Translations under genes and position numbers: made by a program
Shown: in pieces, positions 39,938 through 49,216 of the stretch
How positions within the stretch are numbered: the stretch's first letter is position 1
Layout of the letters: each line of letters begins with the position of its first letter
From: Ereboglobus luteus
GTDB taxonomy: Bacteria > Verrucomicrobiota > Verrucomicrobiia > Opitutales > Opitutaceae
Direction of reading: 5' to 3'
NCBI RefSeq assembly: GCF_003096195.1
Contig: NZ_CP023004.1
Location: 1,158,501-1,222,500 of the forward strand
DNA: 64,000 bases
Notes under the pieces: generated by a model
The model's database searches: none
What the model was told of the DNA's origin: nothing
What the model saw: only the letters and a program-made list of their open reading frames with translations

Positions 39938-42900
39938 ATGAAACCCCCGCCATTGCGCGCGTATTCGTTCTCTTGGCTTGCCGCGGTTGCGATCATCCTT
40001 GGTTCCATGCCCGTCATCTCCGCATCAGACGAGACATCCTCGCGCGCTGTGCCGTCCATATTTTCCTCGACCTCCGTGGCACCGGTGATTTCCGCGCCCA
40101 CCGTGATCTCCGCAACCTCCGCGCCGCGCACGCGCACCAAGCACACCACGCGCGCCGTGCGACCCGTGCGACCCGTGCGAGTCGCGCCCACCACACCAGC
40201 CATTCCCTGGCCTCACGAGATCACCGGCGAAACACCGAGCCCGCGCGTCACCTACGGACATCTCCCAAACGGTTTTCGCTACGCAATCATCCCCACCGGC
40301 ACCACTTGGAATCACGTCAGTTTTCGCCTGCTCGTCGAGGCTGGCTCGCTCCATGAAAACGACGCCGAACTTGGTTATGCGCACTTCGTCGAGCACATGA
40401 CGTTCAACAGCACCACAAACTACAAACCCTACGAAACCGCAAAACGACTCCAGCGCCACGGCGCCGCGATCGGCCCCGACACCAACGCATTTACCTCGCA
40501 CTTTGAAACCCTCTACAAAATCGACCTGTCGGCAAACTCCCGCGAAGCAATCAACCTCACTCTCTCCACTCTTGCCGACATCGCAGGCGGCGCGCTCTTC
40601 AAAGCCGAGGATGTCGAGCGCGAGCGCGGAGTCATCCTTGCCGAAAAACTCTCGCGGCAATCCCTCGGGGCCGACGCCTGGGAAATCGTCGCCGACCACC
40701 TGTTTGCGGGCACCCTGTTTCCAAAACGAAACCCCATCGGAACCGACGATTCGCTCAAAAATGCCACTCCTGAAAACCTTCGTGCGTTTTACGATGCTTG
40801 GTATCGGCCCGAACGCATGACGCTCGTCGTTGCCGGCAATGCTTCCGCCAGCGCAATTGAACGCTCCATCAAGTCGGCATTTTTTTTCATGGCCGCCCGC
40901 GCTGCGCCGCACACGCCGCCCGCCCCGGGAAAACATGATCCGCCGAAACCCGGTTCCGTGAGCGTGCGTTTTTTGCCGGAACTCGAAACGGGCATTATCA
41001 TCTTTCCAACCGCCAGCTGGGGTGAAACCGCTCGGCGCAAAACTCTCAAGGACGACATCGTGCAAGATCTCCTCCAATTTCTTCTCGACGCGGAAATGTC
41101 CAAAACCGCGGAACGTAGTGACCACGCCATCACACGTTTTTTCATCGCCGGCTCAACCCGGGCCGGCATTAGCTCGCAAAACGCCATCATGATCACCTTT
41201 CCACCGGATCGATGGAGGAAAGCCCTGGCCGATTCCGAGCAAACGCTTCGCCGCGCGATCGAGCACGGCTTCGCGCCGTCGTTGGTGGAGCTGGCAAAAG
41301 AGCGTATCTTGCAAACCTATCAAGCCAATGCCTCTAGGTCGTCCATTCTCAGGCGACCCCGCGAAACGGCCGATGCGTTTCTAAAAAATCTTCTCGCCGG
41401 TCGCGGTTATTACAACGACGAGGAGCTGCTCGCCCAACGCGAGGAAATATTCGCCGCCCTCACCGCCGGCGATTGCCGCGATGCACTGCGCGCACTCTGG
41501 TTCGCAGATCCGGCACACGCCCTCATCTTCGCGCCCGAGTCGTCCGCGATCACAACCGGCGCAGCCCAAGCCGTCCTCGATAAAAGCCGCTCCACCCCCG
41601 TCCAACATCCCGAGGACACCGGACGCCCGCGCTTCGCCTACACGGACTTCGGCACGCCCGGCGAAGTCGTCAGCCGCGAGCAACTCGACTACGGCGGCAT
41701 CTGGCACGTGCGTTTTTCAAACGGCGTCCGTCTCAACATAAAACAAACGCCTGAGTCCAAGGACTCCATCCAAATGGTCATCCGTTTTGGCGGCGCGATT
41801 CGCGAAAATCCCCCCGATAAGCCCGGCCTCTACGCTTGGGGCCTCGGCTTGATGGCTGGCGGCCTTAAAAAACAGGAATCTTGGGAGGTCAGGCTCGCAA
41901 TGCCGGAGATGAGCCAGATTTCCCTGCACAACACCGCGAACCGCTACACCTTCTCCGCGTCCGGACGCTCGTCTGCGACTGGCGCGATTCTGGCATTGTG
42001 CGCCGCCTTCATGCAGGATGCCGCCTATCGCCCATCAACCGCCGAAACCGTTCGTGCGACAATTCTGGAGCAATACGAAAAACGCGCGGGCACCGCCAAG
42101 ATGGTCTTCGAGCAAGCCATAAGCCCCCTCATCCATAACAACCCGCAAGTCGCCTTTCCTCCCAAGGAACAAATCCTCGCCTATACAATGGACGATCTCA
42201 AGGAATGGATGTCCACCCAGCTCGACCCCGCGCGCATGGACATCTCAATCGTCGGCGATTGCGACATCGAGGAAGCCATCGCCGCCGCCGCGCGCACCAT
42301 CGGAGCGCTGCCCGCACTCAAAAATCAAACCCCGCCCCCCGCGTGCGCCCCGGAAAGCCCACCCGTGACACCATGCTCGGAAGAGTTCACGTTTGCCGCA
42401 ACAAATCGCCCCGCCCAAATCGACCTGTTCTGGTCCGTGCCCGGAAGCGAAGGCGTGGACGAGGACATCAGGCTCATGATTCTTGCAGAAATCCTGAATG
42501 ACCGCGTGCGAGCCCAAATCCGCGAAACCGAAGGCCGCGCCTACACGCCGTTTACCCGATACCAACGATCCGAGGTGACGCCATTGCACAATCACATTCA
42601 TTGCACGGTGCAAGTCCCGCCGGGCATTGCCCGCCAAATCGCGAAAGAAATCAAGACCATCGCCGCAACGCTCAGCGAGCAAGGCGTCGATGGGGAAGAA
42701 CTCGAACGCGCCCGACGGCCTGTTTTCTCCAGGGAGCACGCAAAGACCGGACAGACTGATTACTGGCTGCACGAAGTGCTGGCCGACTCGCAAACGCGTC
42801 CCGAAAAAATCCAGCGCGCCCGCCGCATGCCACGTGTGCTGACCGAGGTGACCGCTGAGAACATCAACGCGCTTGCCGGGACTCATTTGAAAAATGACCG

Positions 42901-42946
42901 CCTTCTCCAGTTTATCATCATGCCTGAATCTGCAAAAATGAATTGA
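39938..42946 (+). CDS. M16 family zinc peptidase (pitrilysin-like), exported
   Basis: 1002-residue two-halved M16 peptidase. A hydrophobic stretch 'WLAAVAIILGSMPVISA' near the N-terminus gives a signal or anchor, then a low-complexity Thr/Val/Arg/Pro segment up to about residue 90. The inverted zinc motif HxxEH is 'HFVEHMTFNS' (about residue 149) and the third ligand lies in 'EDVERERGVILAEKL' some 75 residues later, as expected. The second half ('RFSNGVRLNIKQTPESKDS', 'LFWSVPGSEGVDEDIRLMIL') is the inactive M16 domain. It probably degrades peptides in the periplasm. ATGs at 39923 and 39938 are both possible; I prefer the one next to the signal segment. Confidence 0.88.
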   Translation: MKPPPLRAYSFSWLAAVAIILGSMPVISASDETSSRAVPSIFSSTSVAPVISAPTVISATSAPRTRTKHTTRAVRPVRPVRVAPTTPAIPWPHEITGETPSPRVTYGHLPNGFRYAIIPTGTTWNHVSFRLLVEAGSLHENDAELGYAHFVEHMTFNSTTNYKPYETAKRLQRHGAAIGPDTNAFTSHFETLYKIDLSANSREAINLTLSTLADIAGGALFKAEDVERERGVILAEKLSRQSLGADAWEIVADHLFAGTLFPKRNPIGTDDSLKNATPENLRAFYDAWYRPERMTLVVAGNASASAIERSIKSAFFFMAARAAPHTPPAPGKHDPPKPGSVSVRFLPELETGIIIFPTASWGETARRKTLKDDIVQDLLQFLLDAEMSKTAERSDHAITRFFIAGSTRAGISSQNAIMITFPPDRWRKALADSEQTLRRAIEHGFAPSLVELAKERILQTYQANASRSSILRRPRETADAFLKNLLAGRGYYNDEELLAQREEIFAALTAGDCRDALRALWFADPAHALIFAPESSAITTGAAQAVLDKSRSTPVQHPEDTGRPRFAYTDFGTPGEVVSREQLDYGGIWHVRFSNGVRLNIKQTPESKDSIQMVIRFGGAIRENPPDKPGLYAWGLGLMAGGLKKQESWEVRLAMPEMSQISLHNTANRYTFSASGRSSATGAILALCAAFMQDAAYRPSTAETVRATILEQYEKRAGTAKMVFEQAISPLIHNNPQVAFPPKEQILAYTMDDLKEWMSTQLDPARMDISIVGDCDIEEAIAAAARTIGALPALKNQTPPPACAPESPPVTPCSEEFTFAATNRPAQIDLFWSVPGSEGVDEDIRLMILAEILNDRVRAQIRETEGRAYTPFTRYQRSEVTPLHNHIHCTVQVPPGIARQIAKEIKTIAATLSEQGVDGEELERARRPVFSREHAKTGQTDYWLHEVLADSQTRPEKIQRARRMPRVLTEVTAENINALAGTHLKNDRLLQFIIMPESAKMN

Positions 42947-43021
42947 TAGTGCCTGAAACAGGCCGAAGGCTTGCCAAAGAGTGGCCGCGCCCGCTCGCAT
43001 GGCGTCATGGCATTGAAACCT

Positions 43022-43038
43022 CCCCTTATAAAAAGGGG
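43022..43038 (+). terminator. Weak hairpin after the M16 peptidase gene
   Basis: CCCCTT ATAAA AAGGGG, 6-bp stem, about 75 bp past the peptidase stop and without a T-run. A weak terminator candidate. Confidence 0.3.
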
Positions 43039-43086
43039 CGGATTGAAATTAAATCCCACCTTGTTGCGTCTTGTTTTATATAAATA

Positions 43087-43116
43087 AAAAAAAGCCGCAT
43101 GTTATCATGCGGCTTT
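43087..43116 (-). terminator. Rho-independent terminator after the XRE regulator gene
   Basis: 11-bp stem AAAGCCGCATG / CATGCGGCTTT, with a 4-base loop, followed on the - strand by a run of T, 25 bp past the regulator stop. Confidence 0.9.
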
Positions 43117-43140
43117 GCAATAAAACGATATATATGGAAT

Positions 43141-43605
43141 CTATTCCGCGGGATTGTTGACGGCGTTTTTCTCCTCAACCTTGAGCTTCCTGATGCTTTC
43201 CAGAATGGCAATCACCTCGGGTTGCTCGGCGGCGTAGTAGAGCGTGCGGATTTGGTTCACCGTAAGATGCTCGCGCATGACGAGCTCGCTCAGCAATTGC
43301 ACTGCCTCCTTTTCAGTCGCCCGGTATTGCGCAATGCGTTCGTGCGCCTCGTGCGAACTCTGCTCCTGCGTGAGGTTGATGCCGCTGATCGATTCAAGCC
43401 ACAAAAGCGCGATGCTCTTGGTTTCCGGTGAATTGCTGTCATACCCCATTTTCGCCATCAGCTCGGCGATTGTTTTAAACTTAACCGGCCTGCCACTTTC
43501 AACATTGATAACCGTGTTTCTGTGACATCCCACCAGCTTGGCAAGCCCATCGTGTGTGAGCCCCTTTGATTCCCTCAGATTACGAAAGAGTTGTGTGTAA
43601 TTCAT
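43141..43605 (-). CDS. XRE-family transcriptional regulator
   Basis: 154-residue DNA-binding protein. An N-terminal helix-turn-helix of the Cro/C1 type spans about residues 4-58: 'LFRNLRESKGLTHDGLAKLV' then 'GCHRNTVINVESGRPVKFKT'. The rest is helical ('ERIAQYRATEKEAVQLLSEL') and may mediate dimerisation or ligand sensing; I do not recognise that domain. The gene is monocistronic, with an AT-rich upstream region containing promoter-like hexamers and its own terminator. Targets are unknown; autoregulation is plausible for the family. Confidence 0.85.
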   Translation of the reverse strand: MNYTQLFRNLRESKGLTHDGLAKLVGCHRNTVINVESGRPVKFKTIAELMAKMGYDSNSPETKSIALLWLESISGINLTQEQSSHEAHERIAQYRATEKEAVQLLSELVMREHLTVNQIRTLYYAAEQPEVIAILESIRKLKVEEKNAVNNPAE

Positions 43606-43952
43606 TGGATTAATTTACTAGTTGATTATGCTATTTGCTAATTTGTCAATACATCGGCAAACTTTTTTAACATGTTATTACATAAGCTGTTTGTAGCATA
43701 AATTAAAATCCGAGTGTATTGAATAATTGCTGTGTTTGAATTTGATGTGTCATACTATCAATGGACATTCCCCCACCCTTGGACTAAAAATATCCATGTT
43801 AGATATAAATCTTAGACACCCCCCACTATAACCTGTTTCGTAACAAAGGGCTAATTTGAGGTAAAAAATACCGCAGATGAAACATATCAAATATTTTGTT
43901 ACCCATTGACATTACGCACAATCTGTTTTGTTTTTCACGCGTAATTTTTTTC
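43606..43952. promoter_or_regulatory. AT-rich divergent region between XRE regulator and slyX
   Basis: About 350 bp, far more AT-rich than the flanking genes. For the regulator, TTGACA (43644-43649, - strand) and TAATCA (43623-43628) are spaced by 15 bp and could be -35/-10 sites. Related words TTTACTAGTT and TTTGCTAATT (43614-43643) and an ATGTtattACAT dyad (43672-43683) are possible operator half-sites. A TTGACA also lies near 43905 on the + strand, before slyX. All of this is suggestive only. Confidence 0.4.
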
Positions 43953-44159
43953 ATGGATATCGAAACCCGCATCGCCCGACTCGAGGAACATCTCACCTGG
44001 TTGCAGCAACACGCAACGGAGCAAGACCGCATAATTAGCACGCAATCGTTCGAGATCGACCTGCTAAAAAAGCAATTTATACTCCTAAAAGAACAATTAT
44101 CTCACAAAAACAACCAGTCTAATTTTGATGTGCAAAACGAAAAACCTCCGCATTACTAA
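43953..44159 (+). CDS. slyX: SlyX family protein
   Basis: 68-residue coiled-coil protein of the SlyX family (PF04102). 'METRIARLEEHLTWLQQH'-like heptads begin at the second residue ('DIETRIARLEEHLTWLQQHA'), continue through 'TQSFEIDLLKKQFILLKEQL' and end, as usual for the family, in a short disordered tail with 'PPHY'. The role is unknown. The ATG at 43953 is where family similarity begins; an earlier in-frame start would add a hydrophobic stretch with no similarity. Confidence 0.85.
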   Translation: MDIETRIARLEEHLTWLQQHATEQDRIISTQSFEIDLLKKQFILLKEQLSHKNNQSNFDVQNEKPPHY

Positions 44160-44574
44160 TAAAATTATATTAACACACAATACATGTGTGTTATTAGAGA
44201 GATTTGTTAATTCGCTGTTTTGAGGAAAAAGTGGTCGCCCGTGAAACGCGCTGAATTTGAGGGCGTGCCCACCGGACATCATCAAAGTGTGATCGGAAAA
44301 TGATCATCACGAATGCGGCGAAACACATCGCGCGCGTGAAATTCTATCAATGCCGCTTTTGTTTTGCGCCTTGGACATCGGCTTGAAACCCGATGCTTCG
44401 CGCCATGAACCTCCGCGCAAAAGGCCGGCATCATGAGAAGCACACGCAGCAACCCGCCTCGCGCTTTTGTTTCAATCGCTCTTTTTCGCTGGAGCCGCTT
44501 CGGTTTAAATTGTCGCGAAGAAATGCCGTTGGGCAGGGCGCGCCCGCCGGGATATCCAACCGAGCAGCGTGCCG
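44160..44574. other. Intergenic region between slyX and the WD40 gene
   Basis: About 415 bp. Directly after slyX a TAACACACA / TGTGTGTTA hairpin (44170-44192) is a possible terminator without a T-run. The rest is where both flanking genes end (they are convergent). Short frames on both strands cover it but show no recognisable domain or consistent codon use, so I call no gene. Confidence 0.45.
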
Positions 44575-45687
44575 TCACGCCTCCACCGACAGCACATACA
44601 CGGCTCCTTTTTCGGAGCCAATTGCCAGAAACCGGTCGTCCTGAGTCCAAGCCAATTTTGTGGCCGCGGAGGGCATTTTCACCGTGGCGCGCAAGGGCTG
44701 GTTGCAATCCAGGCTCCACAACATCACCGAGCCGTCCTCCGATGCCGATGCGAGCAGACCGTGCGTTCGCTGAAACGCCAGCGCGCACACCTTGGCCGGA
44801 TGGGGCAGCAAGTCGGGCTCGCGCCCCTCGGGGCCGGGCCCGCTGCAATTCCACACACACGCATCGCGCCCGCCACCCGTCGCCAGCCGTTGGCTGTTGC
44901 GGTCAAACGCCAGCGTGACGACCTTGCTCTCGTAGCCGCTCATGTGCAATTCAAGCCCCGACTCCGGAATCCACAAATGCACGCTTTGGTCCTGATTGCC
45001 GGAAACAAGCCAGCGGTTGTCGGGCGACCAAACCAGCGAGTGAATGCCGTTGTTGTAGGGCAGCTCTTTTTGCAGCACAAAATCGTCCCCGTCCCAAAGC
45101 CGCACGCCGCCGAAATGCGCCGCAGCGAGCGCGCCGCCGTCCGGCTCCCAGGCAATCGCCTGCACGGTTTTCGGCGCGGGTTTGCAACGATGCCGCTCCG
45201 AGCCGTCGGCGTTGAGAAACACGACGTCCTTCCCCGCCGCCGCGGCCAGAAGCGAGGAAGCCGGAGCGTCGGGAGAATTTGTTTTTCCGGTCTCCGCACC
45301 TTCCTGCGCTCCGGTCTCTGATTTCACCGGGCGCCAGGCGATATGGTCGACCCATGCATTGCCCAATTCCGCCGTTGTCACATGCTGGCCGGAATCGGCA
45401 TCCCATAATTTGACCGTCCCGTCCTGACCTCCACTCGCCAGCATGCGCGAAACCGCGCCGCCCGCCGTCGCCGGCGCCCATGCGATGCAATTCGTGCCAC
45501 CATCATGGCCCGGCAATTCGTGGAGCATGGTTTCCGAAACATCGGTCGTCGCCGTCACCGCCTTTGGGCGAAAAATCGAGATGCCGCCGCTCGCCGAGGC
45601 CGCCGCCAGCAACTCCCCGTCCGGCGACCAAGCCAGATCGATCACATAATCATCCAAAAGCGAAGCCCAGTGTTTCGACAGATTCAT
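44575..45687 (-). CDS. WD40 repeat protein
   Basis: 370-residue beta-propeller protein with about seven WD40 units and no signal peptide, so probably cytoplasmic. Repeats show the usual 'LAWSPDGELLAAASASGGIS', 'LASGGQDGTVKLWDADSGQH', 'SLVWSPDNRWLVSGNQDQSV' and 'LLASASEDGSVMLWSLD' patterns ending in W-D or similar pairs. Such proteins are protein-interaction scaffolds; the partner is unknown. The ATG at 45687 is right next to a 7-bp repeat array; a longer frame reads through that array as 'FRIPQSTFRI' and is rejected. Confidence 0.88.
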   Translation of the reverse strand: MNLSKHWASLLDDYVIDLAWSPDGELLAAASASGGISIFRPKAVTATTDVSETMLHELPGHDGGTNCIAWAPATAGGAVSRMLASGGQDGTVKLWDADSGQHVTTAELGNAWVDHIAWRPVKSETGAQEGAETGKTNSPDAPASSLLAAAAGKDVVFLNADGSERHRCKPAPKTVQAIAWEPDGGALAAAHFGGVRLWDGDDFVLQKELPYNNGIHSLVWSPDNRWLVSGNQDQSVHLWIPESGLELHMSGYESKVVTLAFDRNSQRLATGGGRDACVWNCSGPGPEGREPDLLPHPAKVCALAFQRTHGLLASASEDGSVMLWSLDCNQPLRATVKMPSAATKLAWTQDDRFLAIGSEKGAVYVLSVEA

Positions 45688-45722
45688 TTGAATGCGAAAT
45701 GTGGATTGCGGAATGCGGAATG
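45688..45722 (-). repeat. 7-bp tandem repeat in the WD40 gene leader
   Basis: Five heptamers abutting the WD40 start codon; read on the - strand they are CATTCCG, CATTCCG, CAATCCA, CATTTCG, CATTCAA. They share the consensus of the arrays inside nuoM and nuoN. Confidence 0.88.
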
Positions 45723-45849
45723 TGAAGCAGGGAAATTGCGCCGGAATTCGAGAAGAACGAACGTATCGAATATGCTTACAATTCACCCCGATGGAACTTT
45801 TCCTCTTCACACGTTTCGTTTGCGATAGTTCGGATCCCACACAACGCGC

Positions 45850-47220
45850 ATGCGCATGCTTTCAAAAATAATCCCGCAAAAAACCGTCTGCGTCCTCCTT
45901 TCGCTCACGCTTATTTTCAGCGGGTGCGCATCCGCGCCGCGCGCCGACCGCGAGATTCCGTTTACCGGCAATTATCTCACCTATCATCAGGCCAACATCA
46001 ATGTCGCGTCGCCCCGCAACAAAGTCCTCTGGCAATATCGCGCCGCGGGCACTGCGATTCGCCGCGGGGAACACGCGCTTGCGAAAACTTTTCTCGACGA
46101 CGCCCTCGCCGCCGCCGCCGCGGCATACGGACAACCCAACAGCGATGCCGCGAAGTCCCGCGGGCTTTTCAAAAGCGAGGCCGGCAAGCCCTTTTACGGC
46201 GAGCCATACGAGCGCGTCATGGCCAACTTTTACCGCGCGTTGCTTTACTGGGCGGATGGCGAACCCGACAACGCCCGCGCGCTTCTCCGCACGGCCGCGC
46301 TCCTTGATTCCGACACCGTTGATAAAACCTACGCCGCGGACTACATCCTGCTCGATTATCTCGACGGTTTCATCACCGCCAAACTCAGCGGCAATCCCGA
46401 TGCCGGGGCAGGCGCGCTCGCCCGGGCCCGCTCCAGCGCCGCGCTGCAACACGTCCCGGCGCCGCCCGACTACGACCTGAAAACCAACGTCCATCTCTTC
46501 GTCGAATACGGACGCGCGCCGATTAAATACGCGGCGGGGCAAGCGGGCGAACGCCTCTGGTTCACCGTCAGAAAAGGCCCGGTCAGGCACGTCCGGCTGC
46601 ATGTCGCCGGCCAAACCCAGGCGGTTCCCGCATACGACGATCTTGGTTATCAAGCCACCACTCGAGGCCCGCGCGTGATGGATCATGTTCTCGGCAACAA
46701 GGTCGCGTTCAAGGAAAACACCGGCATGGTTGCCGATGCCGCGCTTGCCATTCCCTCCCTGCTGGCAACCGCGCTCGTCAACACCGAGTTTGGCATTGGC
46801 GACGTGCCCGCGCCGTATAACCCGCCGCCCCCCACTCGCCCTCCCAAGCCCCGCAACTCCCACAAACCAAAACACAAAGATGACCATGATGACGGAAATG
46901 GCCTCGGCGCGGTCCTTGCGCCCATCGCAATCGGCATCGGCGCCCTCGTTGCAATCGGCCTCGGCGCCTCGGCGCTTTCAAACGCCACCAAAACGGAAGC
47001 CGACACCCGCGCGTGGGAAAACCTACCCCGCCACCTCTGCTACCTTCCGCTGACACTTCCGCCCGGAACGCATCCCGTCACGCTCGACTTTCTCGACGAG
47101 GACATGCAGCCCGTCTACCTCCAGAAACAAACCTTCACGATCACTGTTCCGACAACCGTCTCTTCCTTCGCCGCCGGCCCCGCCGACATAATTGTTTTCC
47201 GCAGCCAGTTGCACGATTGA
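45850..47220 (+). CDS. COG3014-like lipoprotein
   Basis: 456-residue predicted lipoprotein. The signal peptide ends in 'LTLIFSGCAS' with Cys at about residue 26. A helical TPR-like first half ('GEPYERVMANFYRALLYWAD', 'NARALLRTAALLDSD') matches COG3014-type proteins of unknown function. Later come a Pro/His/Lys-rich stretch ('PPPPTRPPKPRNSHKPKHKD', about 318-340), a glycine-rich hydrophobic helix ('LGAVLAPIAIGIGALVAIGL', about 348-372) and a C-terminal beta domain. ATGs at 45850 and 45856 are both possible. It is divergent from the WD40 gene, about 160 bp away. Confidence 0.75.
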   Translation: MRMLSKIIPQKTVCVLLSLTLIFSGCASAPRADREIPFTGNYLTYHQANINVASPRNKVLWQYRAAGTAIRRGEHALAKTFLDDALAAAAAAYGQPNSDAAKSRGLFKSEAGKPFYGEPYERVMANFYRALLYWADGEPDNARALLRTAALLDSDTVDKTYAADYILLDYLDGFITAKLSGNPDAGAGALARARSSAALQHVPAPPDYDLKTNVHLFVEYGRAPIKYAAGQAGERLWFTVRKGPVRHVRLHVAGQTQAVPAYDDLGYQATTRGPRVMDHVLGNKVAFKENTGMVADAALAIPSLLATALVNTEFGIGDVPAPYNPPPPTRPPKPRNSHKPKHKDDHDDGNGLGAVLAPIAIGIGALVAIGLGASALSNATKTEADTRAWENLPRHLCYLPLTLPPGTHPVTLDFLDEDMQPVYLQKQTFTITVPTTVSSFAAGPADIIVFRSQLHD

Positions 47221-47274
47221 CGCCTTCTATTCAAAACCGGCGCGGTTCGCCTCCATGCCCGCCTCCGTCTTTTT

Positions 47275-47330
47275 GAGATTTTGAATATTGGGATTTGAGA
47301 TTTATTTGGCATTTGGGATTTCGTGATTTG
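47275..47330. repeat. 7-bp periodic repeat upstream of argH
   Basis: Eight degenerate heptamers including TGGGATT, TGAGATT, CATTTGG and TGATTTG, in the 140-bp gap between the COG3014-like gene and argH. The consensus differs from the CATTCCG arrays but the 7-bp period is the same. Confidence 0.7.
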
Positions 47331-47361
47331 AAAAATTCCCCCACTCTCCCCCTTTTTAATC

Positions 47362-48810
47362 ATGGCCAAATCCACAAAAACCGCCCGCCCGTCCCAACAA
47401 GCCACCTGGGGCGGCCGCTTCACGTCCGGCCCCGCCGAGCTCATGCTCGCGTTTAGCGAATCCGTTTCGTTTGACCGTCGCCTCGCGCCATTCGACATCG
47501 CCGGCAGCAAGGCCCACTCCGCCATGCTCGCGCACACCGGCATCATCACCGCCGCGGAACGCGACGCCATCCACGCCGGCCTCGACGCCATCCTCGCGGA
47601 AATCGAAGCGGGCAAATTCAAGTGGGACGTGAAACTTGAGGACGTGCACATGAACATCGAGCAGGCGCTCACCCGCCGCGTGCCCGCCGCCGCCAAGCTC
47701 CACACCGCGCGCAGCCGCAACGACCAGGTCGCCACCGACATGCGCCTCTACCTCAAGCACGCCTGCGCGCAACTCTCCGAAAAAATCGCCGCCGCCCAGC
47801 GCGCCATCCTCGACGCCGCCGACGCGCACGCCGACGTGCTCATCCCCGGCTACACGCACCTCCAGCGCGCGCAGCCCGTTTATCTCGCGCACCATCTTTT
47901 CGCATGGCTCGAAATGCTTCAGCGCGACCGCGCGCGCCTCGCCGAGACCGCCGCGCGCGCCAACTGGTGCCCGCTCGGCTCCGGCGCCATCGCCGGCACC
48001 ACGCTCCCGATCGACCGCGAGTTCACCGCAAGGCAACTCGGTTTCGTCGATGCGCGCGGCCGTCCGCAAGTCACGCAAAACAGCATGGACACCGTCGCCG
48101 ACCGCGATCTGTTCACCGAGTTCGCGCACGCCTGCGCGCTCTTCGGCGTGCACATCTCGCGCATCGCCGAGGACTTGATTCTCTGGTCGAGCGCGGAGTT
48201 TAAATTCGTGGAATTGCCCGACGCGTTTTGCACCGGCTCCTCGCTCATGCCGCAGAAAAAAAATCCCGACTCGTGCGAACTTCTCCGCGGCAAATCCGCG
48301 CGCCTGCAAGGCAACCTCCACACGCTCCTCACGCTCGCGAAGGGCCTGCCGCTCACCTACAACCGCGATCTTCAGGAGGACAAGCCGCCTCTCTTCGACA
48401 GCCACGACCAGGCCGCGATCTGCGCCGACGTGCTCGCGGGCACCTTCACCGGCCTTAAGATGAATCGCGACAAATGCGCCGCCGCCGTCGCCGACCCCGC
48501 GCTGCTCGCCACCGACCTCGCGGATTATCTCGTTGAGCGCGGCGTGCCGTTCCGCGAGGCGCACCACGCCGTCGGCGCGGTCGTGCGTGTTGCGGAGACG
48601 CTGCGCGTGCCGCTCGACAAGGTGCCGTATGACGAGATCCAGTCGGTCCACCCGGCGTTCGAGCCGGACTGGACGCAAGTCTTCGACCTCAAGCGCGCCA
48701 TGCAAAAACGCCGCGGCACCGGAATGCCCGGCCCGCAACAAATCAAAAAACAATTCGCGCGCTGGGAAAAGCTAATCGCGGAAACGCGGAAGGGCAAAAA
48801 CGCGAAATGA
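47362..48810 (+). CDS. argH: Argininosuccinate lyase
   Basis: 482-residue cytoplasmic enzyme that splits argininosuccinate into arginine and fumarate, the last step of arginine synthesis. It begins '[20 protein letters not shown]', carries '[18 protein letters not shown]', '[11 protein letters not shown]' and the superfamily signature '[12 protein letters not shown]' with the catalytic serine region. Length is slightly above the usual ~460. It overlaps the next gene by 4 bp, so they are likely co-transcribed. Confidence 0.97.
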   Translation: MAKSTKTARPSQQATWGGRFTSGPAELMLAFSESVSFDRRLAPFDIAGSKAHSAMLAHTGIITAAERDAIHAGLDAILAEIEAGKFKWDVKLEDVHMNIEQALTRRVPAAAKLHTARSRNDQVATDMRLYLKHACAQLSEKIAAAQRAILDAADAHADVLIPGYTHLQRAQPVYLAHHLFAWLEMLQRDRARLAETAARANWCPLGSGAIAGTTLPIDREFTARQLGFVDARGRPQVTQNSMDTVADRDLFTEFAHACALFGVHISRIAEDLILWSSAEFKFVELPDAFCTGSSLMPQKKNPDSCELLRGKSARLQGNLHTLLTLAKGLPLTYNRDLQEDKPPLFDSHDQAAICADVLAGTFTGLKMNRDKCAAAVADPALLATDLADYLVERGVPFREAHHAVGAVVRVAETLRVPLDKVPYDEIQSVHPAFEPDWTQVFDLKRAMQKRRGTGMPGPQQIKKQFARWEKLIAETRKGKNAK

Positions 48811-49211
48811 ATTTGATCGAACAGGAGCTGAGTGACCGCGTGCTAAATGCGGCCATCGAAGTGCATCGAGCACTTGGTCCCGGATTTCTCGAAAAGATAT
48901 ACGAAACCGCCCTGACGCATGAACTCACCAAACGCGGCCACAAGGTGGAGCGCCAAAAGACCGTCACGATTGTCTATGACGGCCAAATCCTCGGCGAGCA
49001 TCGGCTCGATCTCATCATTGATGGTCGCATCATTCTTGAGCTCAAGGCCTGCAAAGCCATCGAAGACATCCATCTTGCCACGGCCCGCTCCTACCTGAAA
49101 GCCACGGGATGCAAACTTGCCCTCGTCCTCAACTTCGCCGAAGCGCGGCTGGCAATAAAACGCGTCGTTCTTGACTCCGCGCCTTCCGTCCTTCCGCGCT
49201 TCCGCGATTAA
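48807..49211 (+). CDS. GxxExxY protein (PD-(D/E)xK nuclease-like)
   Basis: 134-residue protein of the GxxExxY family (TIGR04256, PF13366). The name motif is seen in '[17 protein letters not shown]' (G-F-L-E-K-I-Y). Downstream, '[17 protein letters not shown]' fits the Asp...Glu-x-Lys core of the PD-(D/E)xK nuclease fold, so a nuclease-related activity is possible, but no substrate is known. The ATG overlaps the argH stop (ATGA). It is 5 bp from the mutL start, forming argH-GxxExxY-mutL. Confidence 0.87.
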   Translation: MNLIEQELSDRVLNAAIEVHRALGPGFLEKIYETALTHELTKRGHKVERQKTVTIVYDGQILGEHRLDLIIDGRIILELKACKAIEDIHLATARSYLKATGCKLALVLNFAEARLAIKRVVLDSAPSVLPRFRD

Positions 49212-49216
49212 AAAAA

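Noticed and set aside
44282-44860. 192-codon - strand frame and + strand frames at 44393-44918
   Set aside because: They overlap the end of the WD40 gene in other phases and show no domain.
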